A stretch of 64,000 nucleotides of DNA from positions 55,628,001-55,692,000 of the forward strand of contig CM060989.1 in the NCBI GenBank assembly GCA_030765065.1. The letters run 5' to 3'. The position numbers were made by a program, and so were the translations under genes. The notes beneath the pieces are model-generated. The model was not told the origin of the DNA. It searched no databases and saw only the letters and a list, made by a program, of their open reading frames with translations. This document shows positions 44,635 to 56,590 of the stretch, piece after piece; position 1 is the stretch's first letter, and each line of letters starts with the position of its first letter. The DNA comes from Deroplatys truncata. Its lineage: Eukaryota > Arthropoda > Insecta > Mantodea > Mantidae.

Positions 44635-45272
44635 CAGACTATGTCTAAATTCCCTTTACAGACTTTGAGGACTTGTAGTGGGGACCAAGATGGTTAACTT
44701 TAACATAGGAACTCATATCCGGAAACGTACAGTTTTCCCGCAGGGGTCAAGTCGGGAGAACGTGCAGGCCAAGCAATCGGAACACCACGACCTATCCACC
44801 GTTGCCCAAATCGTTGGTACAGATGACGTGTAAAATGAGCTGGTGCGCCGTGGTGTTGAAACCACATATTTTGACGCACATGTAGTGGCACATCCTCCAG
44901 GATCCTATACAGTACTCCTTAAAAGTATCGCAAGTACACGTCATCCGCGAGATTTGGTGAAAGAAGGTATGGCCCAATTACACACCTATCAAGGAACCCT
45001 GCCCAAATGTTAAGCCCGTACTGTTGCTGAAAACCAACACAAACTCAACTGAATGACAAGTAAACAAACGTGTAGTGGGTTTGGGACTCGGGTGATGGGT
45101 GAATGACTTATGGACTACCCTAGTCAAGACCATCCTAGTGAGTGGCGCCGAAAAAGCGTGTGTGTAGTGGAAAAACTGTACGTTTCCAGATACAAGATGC
45201 TATGCTAAACTTAATCATCTTGGTCCGCACTACAAGTTCTCAAGAGTCTATAAAGGGAATTTAGACAGCCTG
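44635..45272 (-). mobile_element. Long-TIR mariner-type element, internally deleted
   Basis: CAGACTATGTCTAAATTCCC at 44635 faces, in complement from 45272, CAGGCTGTCTAAATTCCC; the arms match over about 104 bp (44635-44738 and 45169-45272). TA lies outside both ends. A transposase catalytic segment is on the minus strand. Total 638 bp. Confidence 0.8.
44745..44905 (-). pseudogene. Transposase fragment, second catalytic region
   Basis: On the minus strand it reads MPLHVRQNMWFQHHGAPAHF, TRHLYQRFGQRWIGRG and WPARSPDLTP. The His of QHHGAPAHF stands where this family has its second Asp (QHDGAPAHF), so even this segment is catalytically altered. It then runs into the TIR. Order fits Tc1/mariner-type transposases. 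Confidence 0.65.
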
Positions 45273-45754
45273 TATTTCACAAAACATTACATATTAACAT
45301 TGTAAATTAAAAACAATGTAAAGACAATTGTTTTCATTGTGTCCTGCTACATAAAAAGCATATAAATTCAAAACACAGACCAGTAAAACTAATTCAATTT
45401 CAACACATTCTTTCTCCTCTTTGCAAGACCAACAATAAAAGAATCCGTGTTAAATTTTCTATACTTTTTTTTAAAAACTAAATATTTCCCCTAATTTACG
45501 GCATATTTGAAAGAATTTCCAAAGTATGAACCATGAATTCTGCAATGTTTTCCGCACCCAGTTATCGTTTCAGGCTTGTACTTGCAATAGATTTTCAATG
45601 CAATGCGGCGACCTCTCGCCTGTAATAGTCAAGAGCTTGCTTCTTGGCCTATTTTACCAGCACCAGTGCTTCTGGTGTTCACAACTGTCAGGGGAAATGT
45701 TAAACAGCATGAATGGATCTAGTATTTAAAAAATCTTTCAATGTTTACAAAAAC
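45273..45754. other. Anonymous interval
   Basis: AT-rich; no element recognised. Confidence 0.45.
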
Positions 45755-45967
45755 GCTGCTGTTGCATCCATATGACTTTCTCTACTCAATCTTCTACGGA
45801 CTATTCTTTCAAAAGCTTATTCTTGTGTCTACATTTTGTAAATTGAGCTAAACGTCTATTTCAAATTTCATTGTTGGTACTACGTTACAGTAAGCTAAAC
45901 GAACGCCAAAGTTTTAAAAACTGGGTCGATGTGCGATGGGTTTTAAATTGCATGCTCTTTGCAACGC

Positions 45968-46023
<56 letters not shown>

Positions 46024-46500
46024 TAGCGTATTACCACTTGAAAAAAGTACATGTACTTGAAAATTCAAACCAATAACGAAGAATATCTCGGAATCTGTTA
46101 AAGACACAACACATTTCATTTGTTATAGACTGTGTTTTAAGGAGATCACGAGGTCCTCAAGGGCTACTCCCAGAAAATACAAGATCTACATTTCATTTGT
46201 TATGAAAATATCTTGCACAGATGGTATTCTAATTAAAATCGTTAGCATTTTTGAGAAAATAAAAAGAACGATTTTTTTTTCATTTAAAGAGTAGTTTCGA
46301 GTGGCATCCTTTTAAGACATTGAAATTAAGTACAGTTTTGTATTAAACTGACTTTTCACTTCTAAGTTATGCACACGAACTTTATAAAAAGGTTTTTATT
46401 GGATTCAGGATGCCTCAATACGTGTATTTCCGGTGAAATCTCGGTCTAATTTTTGGGTGGAATGCAAATTCCTCTACTTACTTAGGCAATAGAGAACGGG
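45755..46500 (+). mobile_element. Old RepA relative with (GA)n tract
   Basis: Follows the RepA layout from CATATGACTTTCTCTACTCA to TAATTTTTGGGTGGAATGC. It lacks the CA tract; instead a pure (GA)n of about 24 units sits at 45971-46018, in the 5' half next to CTCTTTGCAACGCCAC. Confidence 0.7.
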
Positions 46501-46904
46501 AACATTTTTCAATGTCTAGAAAAGTTTCATGCTACATTTGTTAGCAGATAAAATTACTGTGTCGTCCGCAACCTAATTACTTAGCGAGACATCGATAAAA
46601 TTGATCTGGTAAACTGAAGGTCATCGCGTGCTAAAAATACTGTGTATGACGTGACGCGCCGGTCTGTGGTCACTGAGACGTGTTTTAAGTCAAGGGTGGA
46701 GCTTTCATTAAGCTGCTCATCATCACATAGGCCACGCAGTTAGCGTTTCCAAGATTGTGATTCAGCACCATTCAAAGCAATCGCTTAGAACAGAATGGCC
46801 CTGTAGGATTGTAAATTTCACATGACACACGCTGAGCTTCCTAGTATCCATATGTCACAATGTTAGACTTATTGTGATTCACAAAGATGCTGATGAACAA
46901 AAGG
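46501..46904. other. Anonymous interval
   Basis: Nothing recognised. Confidence 0.45.
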
Positions 46905-47037
46905 TATATTCATCACTATTCGCATGACTTTCTCTACTTACTCTTCAAGAAACTAAATTTACAAATGCTTACTATTCTATCTTGTACTTGTTAATTCCGA
47001 TAAACTTTTCTTAAACTTACTTACACATTTCATTCTA
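46905..47037 (+). mobile_element. Old RepA, 5' part, interrupted
   Basis: TTCGCATGACTTTCTCTACT to CTTACACATTTCATTCTATA is RepA 5' sequence. The mariner derivative T4 starts at the TA that ends this piece. Confidence 0.6.
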
Positions 47038-47668
47038 TAGAAAGAGCCAAAAAACTACGAACCGGCTGCGTGGCGTTTTTCCTGTCCGCATCCTCGGCGC
47101 TCGTTGCCGTCTGCTGCTATCATAGAAAGGCGCGGATGAAACCATACAACATTTTTAAAACTACTTTTAAAGTCTTTACTTACCAACTTTATGAAAGGAG
47201 ATGCTGAAACTGGCCACCGTCGTTGGCCATACATTTTTGGCAGCTCTTTAGGAAACTATCCATCACTCGCCAATTTTTTTTCGAGTCAACAGTTGATGCC
47301 CGTACATATGTGAATACAAGCGATTTCTATCTCTGGTGTAACTTAAAACAAAGTATACAAGACAAACCCACACACAGTGGAAGAATTAAAACAAAATATC
47401 CGCCAGGAAATTGCAAGCATTTCTCAACGTGTGTACGGCGAGTGATGGATAGTTTCCTAAAGAGATGCCAAAAATGTATGGACGACGGAGGCTAGTTTCA
47501 GCATTTCCTTTCGTAAAGTTGGTAAGTAAAGCCTTTAAAAATAGTTTTAAAAATGTTGTATGGTTTCATCCGCGCCTTTCTATGATAGCAGCAGACGGCA
47601 ACGAGCGCCGAGGACGCGGACAGGAAAAACGCCGCGCAGCCGGTTCGTAGTTTTTTTAGCTCATCCTG
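47038..47668 (+). mobile_element. Long-TIR mariner derivative, copy T4
   Basis: A TA lies outside both ends and the arms are inverted over more than 200 bp. The left end has drifted (TAGAAAGAGCC for CAGGGAGAGCC). The core joins the centre of the transposase to its C-terminal part. Confidence 0.8.
47270..47500 (+). pseudogene. Transposase fragment, centre joined to C-terminus
   Basis: FFFESTVDARTYVN is followed at once by SDFYLW, skipping the second catalytic region, then (in another phase) NPHTLEELKQNIRQEIA-type sequence and VMDSFLKRCQKCMDDGG. The junction removes roughly 100 residues. Same protein family as in T2 and T3. Confidence 0.65.
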
Positions 47669-48839
47669 TAAATAAAGCATACATTCTTCTATACTCTGTA
47701 GCCGCGCTAACTTCTTGACAATAAACCAAGTAACACATTGCCAATGATGTAAACCCAGTAATAAAGTATAGAGGTTAGAGAGAGGCGTGTGAATGTATGA
47801 CAGAATGTTTTGTTAAAGACAGAACTATTTCATGCTACCAAACAAACGCATTTACAAAATCATTCCTGTTTTAGAGCACTTCTAGCTATTTTCAAATACC
47901 TTATGATAGCAAACATTTTAAGCATTCCAACAGTAATTGCTAACAGCCTGCTGAAAATGGGAAGGAGGGTTTGCTGGGAATGAGTTTATGTACGAAAAAT
48001 GTGAATGGAACAGTGTCCATAAACCCGGCAAAAAATGGTTAGGAGGCCAGGAAAAGAGGCAGGAGTGGAGGGGGGAAAAAGAAAAAAAGTGCAATGGCCG
48101 GAATAGGGGGAAAGGTAATTCAGGACCAAAATGAAATACAATACCTCCAGAAGGCATTCGTTTCCTTTAAAAAAAATTCAGTCAATTATATGCAAAAAGT
48201 TATTACGATTGCATGATGTGGCGCTTTTCAGGAATTTTTGGCTTTATTAGTCTTATGTTTTTGAGAAACTGCTACGATTTTTTCAATCTTTTCGTATGTG
48301 AGCAATAACCTGAAATTGGAATGAAAATAGATTTTTATCTGATGGAGGAAACAACATGAGAGTCAAGAATTATGAACGTTTTATTTAATTTCCTAATACC
48401 TACTCTGTTATTTCGACTTCACAAGTTCATTTCTCTCTTATTTTGTTCTGGTCACATATTGAAAACAAGTATTTTCTTTCAAATCTCTACTAGAATGTTT
48501 TGCGCATTCATATAAACGTCCATTGTCGCTTTCATTGTAGTATGTGATCCAAAACTTCGTAACCTTATTTATGAATGGCAGTAAATATCTGTGAGGAATA
48601 TGGATATATGGATTGAGGAGTTTTGTATGCTTTTCTTTAATGCAAGGTCTCCAGTTCATTATCAGTTATGTCACAACGTGAAGGCAACCATGAAATGGCA
48701 ATTTCTTTTCGCTTTATTTTAATGAATGGATCAGGATTTGAATGTCTTGTATTAGTAGGGTCGCTAATTGCTTGTATAGAACTGAGGGGTCAGAAAAAAA
48801 GTAATGAAATGTGAAGACGGTTTGTTACGTTATTTTTTT
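47669..48839. other. Anonymous interval
   Basis: A purine-rich plus strand lies at 47990-48130 (GGAAAAGAGGCAGGAGTGGA and similar), the reason a 79-codon minus frame is open there. A scrap of RepA 5' end may be at 47770-47810 (minus sense). No gene recognised. Confidence 0.4.
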
Positions 48840-49547
48840 TACCGCGCTTTGGGCGTCAATTTGAAGTGGTTTGTATTGAAGCAGTTGTATTATATTTCAA
48901 CTATTGGGGAGCCGAACTTGTAGTAGTTGCAACCGCACGTATGTTAAACAGTTTCCGGTAGCCTTCGCCCTAAATGTACTTTCAGGTTGCCTTTGGCCCA
49001 AGTTTAAAAAAAAATATTAACTTTGTAATTTGACTGTTTCTTTAAGTATTATATATTTATGTTTGCCTCGGCTGCGTCAGTATTATTGTTAGACACGTTT
49101 CTCTTAGCAGGGTTACACAGATTATAATTTTACTTCACTCGTTTTATTAATACTTGATATGATTTAAATAACACTTCACTGATATAGAGAGCTGTGAATT
49201 TTTTTATTAATTAATTACACTTTTTAACACGTAAACTTATTGTTGCTCCAATAATGACTAGTAGCATTATTAAACCTTCTTATTCATTATTGCCTCAAGG
49301 TTACCTCATTGTTACCTCTTTGTTAGCAACTTTTGACCTATTTCTCACAGCTCCTACATTATTAAATTACGTAATGCATTCACATAACATTATTGAACAT
49401 GTTTACAATAATATAAGCATATGCAATGACTGTTACATACATTTTACAAATTATTAGATACACATATTGCTTCAAGGCGGGCTGTTATTGAATTTACATA
49501 TTATATAATTTGACTGAAATCATTTAAGCGTTAAAAATACTGCCTCA
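48840..49547 (-). mobile_element. LTR-family remnant, second copy
   Basis: On the minus strand it starts TGAGGCAGTATTTTTAACGC at 49547 and follows the LTR of 23150-24813 through GCCCGCCTTGAAGCAATATG, AATGTTATGTGAATGCATTA and CTGACGCAGCCGAGGCAAAC. The last 150 bp (48840-48990) hold degraded primer-site-like units (CGCTTTGGGCGTCAATTTGA and others). No coding region. Confidence 0.5.
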
Positions 49548-50162
49548 AATGCTGGTCTTCTACATTTATAATATTCGGCATTGCCTGTTTGACAGGCAAA
49601 AATGGAAAATAAATTAGGTAGTTTAAATGACAGAACTTTGTGTCTAAACACTACTGCACATCCATTCCCTTTTGATTAATTTCTCCTTTGGTGTGCTGCA
49701 GTAGATCTAATAAGTGTAATATTTCTCGCAGCCACTGAACGACTTTCCTCAAGCGATGATGTGGTTCTGAAAACGATTTGTCCAAATCAAACTGTGCAAT
49801 ACAGACCACTTGCAACTCGCATGCACGACTACTCAAAAGAGTTCAGTGAACCTAAAACCAGAGGGTGGCGGTTCCCCTTCCAACCCTCTCAGCCAGAGGG
49901 GGAGAGACTTGCTGTCTGTGCAGCCCAGCTGTTATGTCGGGTCTCACAGCGCCTTGGGCAGGTTTGGGTCAATTGTAGCCCAAAAAGCATATTGAATACT
50001 GCTTACGCCTAAAGAATACTTCAAAATTTCCTTATTCTTATGAGGAAGATTTGAGAATACGCTTTGCCACATATGGTGGAATAAAAATGGCAATTATATA
50101 ACAACGGGAACGGGAACTGGAACGCATGAAAGAAACCCTTACGCACATCTTTTTAAACACAA
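49548..50162. other. Anonymous interval with GC-richer patch
   Basis: The section 49855-49980 is GC-richer; frames 49761-50012 and 49810-49995 are open there in two phases. No domain recognised. Confidence 0.35.
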
Positions 50163-50990
50163 ACTACGTATAGTAAGTAGGGGAAGTATTGTATTCCACC
50201 CAAAAATTCGATACAGAGATTTCACAGGAAATACATGTTTTGAGACCCCATGAATCCAAAAAAAAAGCATTTTTGGAAACATGTCTGTGTGTGTGTCTGA
50301 ACAGCATAACTAAGAAACGAACAGTCGGATAAACACCAAACTTGGTATTTACGTTCAGTATCTTTCAGAGATGTGACAAGAACGTTTTCAAGAAAATCCC
50401 ACCACCGCAGATTACCCTTTACATGGAACATTTTTCGAAAATTTTAATTTTCTCAAAAATGGCTCTAACGATTTTGATTAAAATAGCATATGTTTAAAAT
50501 ATTTTCATGACAAATGAAATGTATATCTCGAATTTTCTGGGAATGTCTCCAAAAATATTCTTCATTGTGAACGACTTTTGCATAACTGGTAAACCATAAG
50601 AGTTAGACAAAATGTTACTACACAAAAAATGTAGATCACGTTAAAATACACAATTTATGTCATACATTTTTTTTTTGTTGGGTGAACCATTTTCGAGATA
50701 TTGCTTGCTATTCCCTTAAATTTTCCAATACTTATACTTTTTCTCAATTTCGTTATTATTTTTTTTTTGTCCTGGTAATGCAAAGAGAATGGAATACTCC
50801 ACATAGCAACCAGCTGTTAAAATATTTGACTATCGCTTAAAGCCTACCAATTCCCCTTGCATCTACAAGAAAATTAGCAATAAGATTAACATCTCGATTA
50901 ACATGAAGTAGATGGAGAATAAGCGTTTGTAAAAATAGTTTTACAAGAGTAGAGAAAGTCATGTGAGTGTAACACATCAGGTTTTTTTTT
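50163..50990 (-). mobile_element. RepA, lacking terminal ACTTTCTCT
   Basis: It begins at ACTACGTATAGTAAGTAGGG, missing the outermost motif, and ends ACACATCAGGTTTTTTTTT. It sits at the 5' edge of an older RepA copy in opposite orientation. Confidence 0.85.
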
Positions 50991-50991
50991 C

Positions 50992-51656
50992 TCGTCTACT
51001 TCAAGTTAATCGAGATAAAACGTTGCAGAAATGATTCCATCATACACTTCGTTGTAGGTGGAAAGGAGATACAAGTAACAGTGTCGAGGCAGATGTTTAC
51101 AAGCATTTTTTTTTCAGGACATCACAGGAAACTGAATAGACAGCACTTCAAAGAATGGACAAAAGTATTGAGAAATTCAAATCAACAACAACGGATATCT
51201 CGGAAATGGATGATGCCACAAAAAAACGTTGTGTGCTTTAAAGATATATACATTTTTTGTGAAGTAACTTTTTCACCTCTTATGGTTTGGCCATTATACA
51301 AGATTATTTACAGAAAATTCAAAATAAACATTTAATTTATAATGCAAATATCGTAAACATATGGCATTTTAATCAAAATCGTTACTCATTTTTGAAAAAA
51401 ACAAAAAATAACGAAACATTCTTCATGTTAGGGGTAGTTTGCGATAGGAGGATTTTCTCAAAAATCTTGATGTTGCATCATTGGAAGATGTTGAACTTAA
51501 ATAACAAGTTTGGTACTCGACCGACTTCTCTGTTTTGAGTTATGCTGTTCAGACACAAATCTTGACTCAAAACTTACAGTTCCGGTGAAATTTCAATATC
51601 AAATTTTTGGGTTGAATGCTATACTACTACTATAGATAAGCAGTAGAGAAAATAAA
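50992..51656 (+). mobile_element. Old RepA relative next to young copy
   Basis: Starts CGTCTACTTCAAGTTAATCG, i.e. about 80 bp into the element, and runs to GCAGTAGAGAAAATAAAG, so the 3' end is kept. The microsatellite is reduced to CAGACACAA. The young copy at 50163-50990 probably landed at its 5' portion. Confidence 0.7.
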
Positions 51657-52017
51657 GGTACTCCAGTTTACGATTGATCTCATTTACCTCCGGGAAGCAT
51701 GAACAGCTGAAGATAAGGCCACTTCCCCCCTCCAAATACGAAAAACAAGTTATGAAGAAGTGGCTTCAGTCTGTCATCTTCGCTGTCAATGTTTGAGCAG
51801 CTGTTTGGATTTTTCATTAAGGTTCATACGTCACTGTTAAGACGGCATAGCGATGCATATCTGCTTACTTTGCCCAATGTTTCTAGTTTCCATTTTGTCA
51901 CTTTCAACAAGCGAGATTTACTTACTTCTGAAGCTGATATCGACATACATTTAACAGCTTGTATAACCTTTTGTGACTATGTATTAAAGATAAGTCTCAA
52001 CAAATGTTAATTCAAAT
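51657..52017. other. Anonymous interval
   Basis: A 73-codon plus frame (51789-52010) has no recognised domain. The pair GCCACTTCC/GAAGTGGC (51719-51768) forms a weak hairpin. Confidence 0.4.
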
Positions 52018-52632
52018 TGCGAACTGGTTTACTTACTGTTTCCATGGAGAATTCAAATCGATTCGAGTCCAATTCCATACAGAATACGATCCGCGTTTCC
52101 ATGTTAAATTCAATACGTATTGAGATCTATTTGTATACACAAAGTTCGAGGATAAAATAATTCAAGCCTTTATGTTAGTCAATTTGGATTTAGGATGCCG
52201 AACCCGTTAAATATGTTAATTTGTTTTTCTGTATATTTTAAGTGGGTTTTGAGGTTAGTGAATGTTTTTGAGAAGAATTAATTGCGAATTATGGAAGCGA
52301 TAAAAGTTGCTATGCTGTGTGTTTTTATTACACATGTGATTTACGATTTCCGCTAATAAAAACAATGAGCGTGCAGCGTGTTACGAGTATAGTATAGGAT
52401 AGTATGTTTTGTGTATTCAAAACGATTTGAATACGGTAGGTGTTTCCATGCAACAAATTTCCCTCCGAAACTGCTTTCTAAGAGAATCGGAAGCAAGGTT
52501 CAAAACGATCGCATACGATCCAGATCCGCGTTTCCATGCAGTATTCAATACGGAAAGTGTACTCAAATCGATTTCAATTCCCCATGGAAACGTAGTAACT
52601 GAATTTGGTTCGCTAGCTTTTTCTAGTCAATC
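52018..52632. mobile_element. Palindromic inverted-repeat element
   Basis: About 52018-52090 and 52545-52632 are inverted: TTTCCATGGAGAATTCAAAT faces, in complement, TTTCCATGGGGAATTGAAAT, followed by CGATT(C/T)GAGT. The motif CCGCGTTTCCATG also occurs as a direct repeat (52089, 52526). No coding is evident; frames at 52409-52657 fall in the arm. Superfamily not determined. Confidence 0.6.
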
Positions 52633-52967
52633 CAAAGAAATTCCACCCAATATTTAGCAAACTACGAGTTCTACGGCATATGAAATCTTAAGGGGTAGGT
52701 AATTTCCTAAGTAGAAGATTCAATGGCGCAGTGGGCAACTCAATTCGTTGCATATGTCGAAATGTATTACTTTCAAAATGAAAACACTAAGGAAAACGGA
52801 ATTTCTAGCTTCAATATCCATTTTTCTACAGTACATGTTTGCTAACATACATCAAAGGAAACATCTTGCAAACTTGAGATAACAGGATAATAACACTCAA
52901 TAACATCAACAAATTATAGAACAATGCCACGTCACATTTCAGAATTTTTCGATTAGTATGTTCTAAA
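52633..52967. other. Anonymous interval
   Basis: Nothing recognised. Confidence 0.45.
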
Positions 52968-53756
52968 CTATCGTTTATTGGTGGGTATATATAAACTATT
53001 CTTATGACGGCTTTTTTCTATCTACTTTACTTTAATGAAGATAAAGATTTGCCGAAATAAGCTATACTATACATTTCGTTATAGATACAAATGGTAGAGC
53101 GATAGTCAAATGTTCGAGGCCTGGACGTTATATGTTGGCTTTAGAATTCCGTACTCTTACCATGCAATCCCGAGTAACTAGTGAATATCGACAGAACTTG
53201 AAAAGAGTAAAGTATTGAAGAATTCAAACCTTTAATAACGGATACCTCGAAAATGGCTAATGCTACAGAAGTAATGTGAAATAAATTATGTTATTTTAAA
53301 GAGATCTACTTTTTTGTGTAGTACGCTTTTCTTTCTCTTATGGTTTACGAATTAAACAAAATACCTTCCGAATGAAGGGGACTTTACAGTTTATTCTCAG
53401 AAAATTCAAGGGTATTTTACTTGGCGTGCGAGAATATAGTATTTTAATCATAGTGTTAGAATTTTTTTTGAGAAAATCGAAAATTTCGAAAAATCTTGTC
53501 CGTGAAGGGTAGTTGGAGTGGGGGATTTTCTTGAAAACCTTCGTGTCGGATCCTTAAAATATACTGAGCTTAAACACCAAGTTTGATATTTATCCGACAT
53601 TTCGTTTTTAGTGTGCTTCTCTCTCTCTCTTTTCTAAACATGCTTTTAAGGGTTCAGGGTGCCTCAAAACACGTATTTCCGCTGAAATCTTAGCTTCGAA
53701 TCTTGGGTGAAATGCAAATCTTCCACTACTTACTGTCGTGGTAGAGAAAGTAACTT
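52968..53756 (+). mobile_element. Old RepA relative, nearly full length
   Basis: From about TATCGTTTATTGGTGGGTAT to GTGGTAGAGAAAGTAACTTT. The CA tract is replaced by (CT)5 at 53616-53627. It contains the old-branch segment GGACTTTACAGTTTATT. The very first bases are missing. Confidence 0.75.
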
Positions 53757-54128
53757 TACTGACTCCCAGAAAACAGAACAGTGCAATCATTTGTTTACCA
53801 TACCTGTAGTGAACAATGCTTACATATTCTTCAGCATTTAATCCAAATAGTATGCCCATAATTTGGGGAAAAAACACATGGTGCATTTCCTTTCGAAATT
53901 CTAACCTTGTCTTTGTTCACATCACTTTCTTTAGAAGTTACGTGAAATTCATTAATCAGATTCTATTTCTAAACAGGTCCGTTTCTGCGTAATCATTTTA
54001 ACTCGCTTCCATTTTGACATCATGACTGCTTCTATGAAATACCAGAAACTGCTGAATGACTTGGTAAAAAGTACGCTTAAATTTTCTGTCGCAGCCTTGG
54101 AAAACGTATTCAATTTCAAAGAGTTTAA
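53757..54128. other. Anonymous interval
   Basis: Nothing recognised; the minus frame 53608-53886 extends out of RepA and is not a gene. Confidence 0.45.
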
Positions 54129-54997
54129 TAAAAAAAAATCTGATGTGTTACACTCACATGACTTTCTCTACTCTTGTACAATCTATTTTTACAAACGCCT
54201 ATTCTCCATATGCTTTATGTTAATCGAGATATCGAGATGTCAATCTTATTGCTAATTTTCTTGTAGATGCAAGGGGAATATGGTAGCTTTTAAGCGATAG
54301 TCAAATATTTTAACGCTGGTTGCTATGTGACGCATTCCATTCTCTTTGCAAGTCCAGGACATAAAAAAATGAATAACGAATTTGAGAAAAAGTATAAGTA
54401 TTGGAAAATTTAAGGAAATAACAAGCAATATCTCGAAAACGGTTCACTCAACAAAAGAAATGTATATGACATAAGTTGTGTATTTTAACGCGATCTACAT
54501 TTTTTGTGTAGTAAAATTTTGTCTATCTCTTATGGTTTACCAGTTATGCAAAAGTCGTTCACAATGAAGAATACTTTTGGAGACATTCCCAGAAAATTCG
54601 AGATATACATTTCATTTCTCATGACATTACCCTAAACATATGACATTTTCATCAAAATCATTAGAGCCATTTTTGAGAAAATTAAAATTTTCGAAAAATG
54701 TTCCATGTAAAGGGTAGTCTGGGGTGGGGGGATTTTCTTGAAAACCTTCGTGTCGCATCTCTGGAAGATACTGAACCTAAATGCCAAGTTTGGTGTTTAT
54801 CCGACTGTTCGTTTTTGAGTTATGCTGTTCACAGACACACACACACACAGACACACACACGGACATGTTTCCAAAAATGCTTTTTTTGGATTCAGGAGGT
54901 CTCAAAACGTGTATTTCCGGTGAAATCTCGGTATCGAATTTTTGGGTGGAATGCAATACTTCCCCTACTTACTATACGTAGTAGAGAAAGTAAAAAT
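54129..54997 (+). mobile_element. RepA, complete
   Basis: Both ends intact (AAAAAAAAATCTGATGTG; GTAGTAGAGAAAGTAAAAA) with an interrupted CA tract (54834-54860). It has a clean short-form layout and a well-kept 3' hairpin (CTACTTACTATACGTAGTAG). Confidence 0.9.
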
Positions 54998-55106
54998 GTA
55001 GTGCCAGAAAATGTAGTTAAGTAAAAACACTTTTGAAAGAGGGACAGACTCAAACACAAGAAAAACTACAAGCTTGATAAATTCTCGGTGTTGAAGTTTC
55101 ATTTCA

Positions 55107-55544
55107 TTGCTTTATCTGTTTGAATCGGGAAATGGTTCTACACTTTGCGGTGGGAGAGTTCCGTTCAACGAGACGAATTTTCCTGTCAAACCATCAGAGA
55201 GTCCTGCTAATATAATTACTTTTTCATTATGGCTTTTCGGTAGAAAGCCCACCAACTTGCACTATGAACACACTGTAGTGTTGTCTTACCTCAGAGACCG
55301 GCGCGGCGAGCAGATCGCTTCAGGGCGTGGCGATGCCCGAGGATACAGAAAACACTACACACTGCTTGCTAGCGCGAAGGACAACAAACGACTGCGTGCT
55401 CTGATGCCCCGACCGACGGTTCGGGATCAGGGGGAGAGACGGCAACATCGCAGTGACTCACAGGGAACCAACCGGCGTGGTGCAACCTTCTTCCTCCACC
55501 ACCACCACCACCACCACCTGGCTTACAACCCTCTCTCCACCTGA
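55107..55544 (+). CDS. Unassigned 145-codon ORF over GC-rich patch
   Basis: The second half (about 55290-55540) is GC-rich and CpG-containing. The translation holds SYLRDRRGEQIASGRGDARG and a run of seven His coded by a (CCA)n repeat at 55496-55518. No domain recognised, no splice or promoter evidence. A CpG-island-like patch, host exon or decayed element are all possible; a chance frame in GC-rich DNA is the simplest reading. Confidence 0.2.
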   Translation: MLYLFESGNGSTLCGGRVPFNETNFPVKPSESPANIITFSLWLFGRKPTNLHYEHTVVLSYLRDRRGEQIASGRGDARGYRKHYTLLASAKDNKRLRALMPRPTVRDQGERRQHRSDSQGTNRRGATFFLHHHHHHHLAYNPLST

Positions 55545-55890
55545 AGAACTGCCAGCGTTCTTACCTTATTGCTATTTGCACACAGTCCACAAAGTTTACA
55601 TTATGACTTGCACGACAGTTTTACATAGGTAACAAGTGGGTATTTAATTTTTACCTTTTTTACTGCTTACGCATAGTAACTTTTACAAAGATTTTTAAGC
55701 CACCCCAAACTACCCTTAACATAGAAATTTTTTCTAAAGTTATGATTTTCTCAAAAATGCCTCTAACGATTTTGATTAAAATACCATATTGAGATATTTT
55801 CATGACAAATGAAATGTGTATCTTTGAAGTTTCTGTTCACTACTTCTTCATTCTGAACGACTTTTGCACTTTCTACACAAAAAATGTAGG

Positions 55891-56590
55891 TCTTCTTCTT
55901 CTTCGTCTCCTCCTCTTCCTCCTTTCAAGGATTAGGTAGTATCACCGGTCTCTAGCCATCTCTTGCGTGGTCTCCCTAAATTTCTTCTCCCTGTCAGTCG
56001 TCCTCCGTGGTGTAGTGGTTACCATGCTAATTCCGGAGGTCGCGGGTTCAAACCCGGCGGAGGGCGATAATTTTTTTTCGGGCGTAAAAATCCTTTGCAT
56101 GGCTTCCTTCGGGAGGGAAGTAAAGCCGGTGGTCCAGTGTCGTAGATTTACGGCACGTACAGGAACCTCAAGCCTGATAAAGAGGCCTCTGAGCAAATCT
56201 ACTGGTTTTTCACGCCCAATATAGAATGGAATGCTAAGGACCACAGCAGTTAAAGAGCGTCCATAAATAAAACTCAATTTAATTTCCATTTCAGTTGCTA
56301 ATTTTTTTTTTTTTTTTTTTTTTTTTGTATTCTATCATGTCATTCTATCAACATGTTCTTTCCAATTTCTTTTATTTTCATCAATCTTATTGTTTACGAT
56401 ACAATATTCAAATCTGATCTTATTAATTAATTTCTTTTTTTTTTTTCTCAGCTTTAGTGCATCCCTTTACATACCTCAAAAATTTCATTTCGGCGGACTG
56501 AATACGTGATCTCTCTCATTTTGTTATTGTCCACGACTTGGAACCATGTAATACAGTAGGTAAAGCCATAATATTATAACTTAATTTGTG
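55891..56590 (-). pseudogene. LINE reverse-transcriptase ORF 3' end and tail
   Basis: On the minus strand from about 56560: VLHGSKSWTITK, RRNEIFEVCKGMH, RSDLNI, and NWKEHVDRM-like sequence in shifting frames. After the SINE insertion comes GRRNLGRPRKRWLETGDTT and a stop at about 55940. These are the usual last motifs of ORF2 in non-LTR elements of the type that ends GRRNVGRPRKRW. The 3' tail is (GAAGAAG)-rich (AGGAGGAAGAGGAGG and AGAAGAAGAAG), and the insertion starts there. Stops and frameshifts show it is dead; only the 3' end was inserted, which is typical 5' truncation. Confidence 0.7.
56000..56284 (+). mobile_element. SINE-1 inside LINE fragment
   Basis: Starts GTCCTCCGTGGTGTAGTGGT and runs through a full body to CCATAAATAAAACTCAATTT. 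The anticodon arm is shortened. A run of about 25 T (56302-56326) follows about 20 bp downstream; in plus sense it is not the SINE's own A tail, and is more likely a decayed A-run of the minus-strand LINE. Confidence 0.85.

Noticed and set aside
54698..55024. Recurring ORFs of about 100 codons across RepA copies (SLEDTEPKYQVWCLSDCSFL, then a His-Thr run).
   Set aside because: The frame exists because RepA copies are young and similar. At least two phases and the opposite strand are open over the same stretch, the repeat (CA)n codes the His-Thr run, and copies differ by frame-breaking indels. Nothing indicates coding selection.
55496..55518. Poly-histidine tract as a protein feature.
   Set aside because: It is a (CCA)n microsatellite in a frame without any other evidence of coding.
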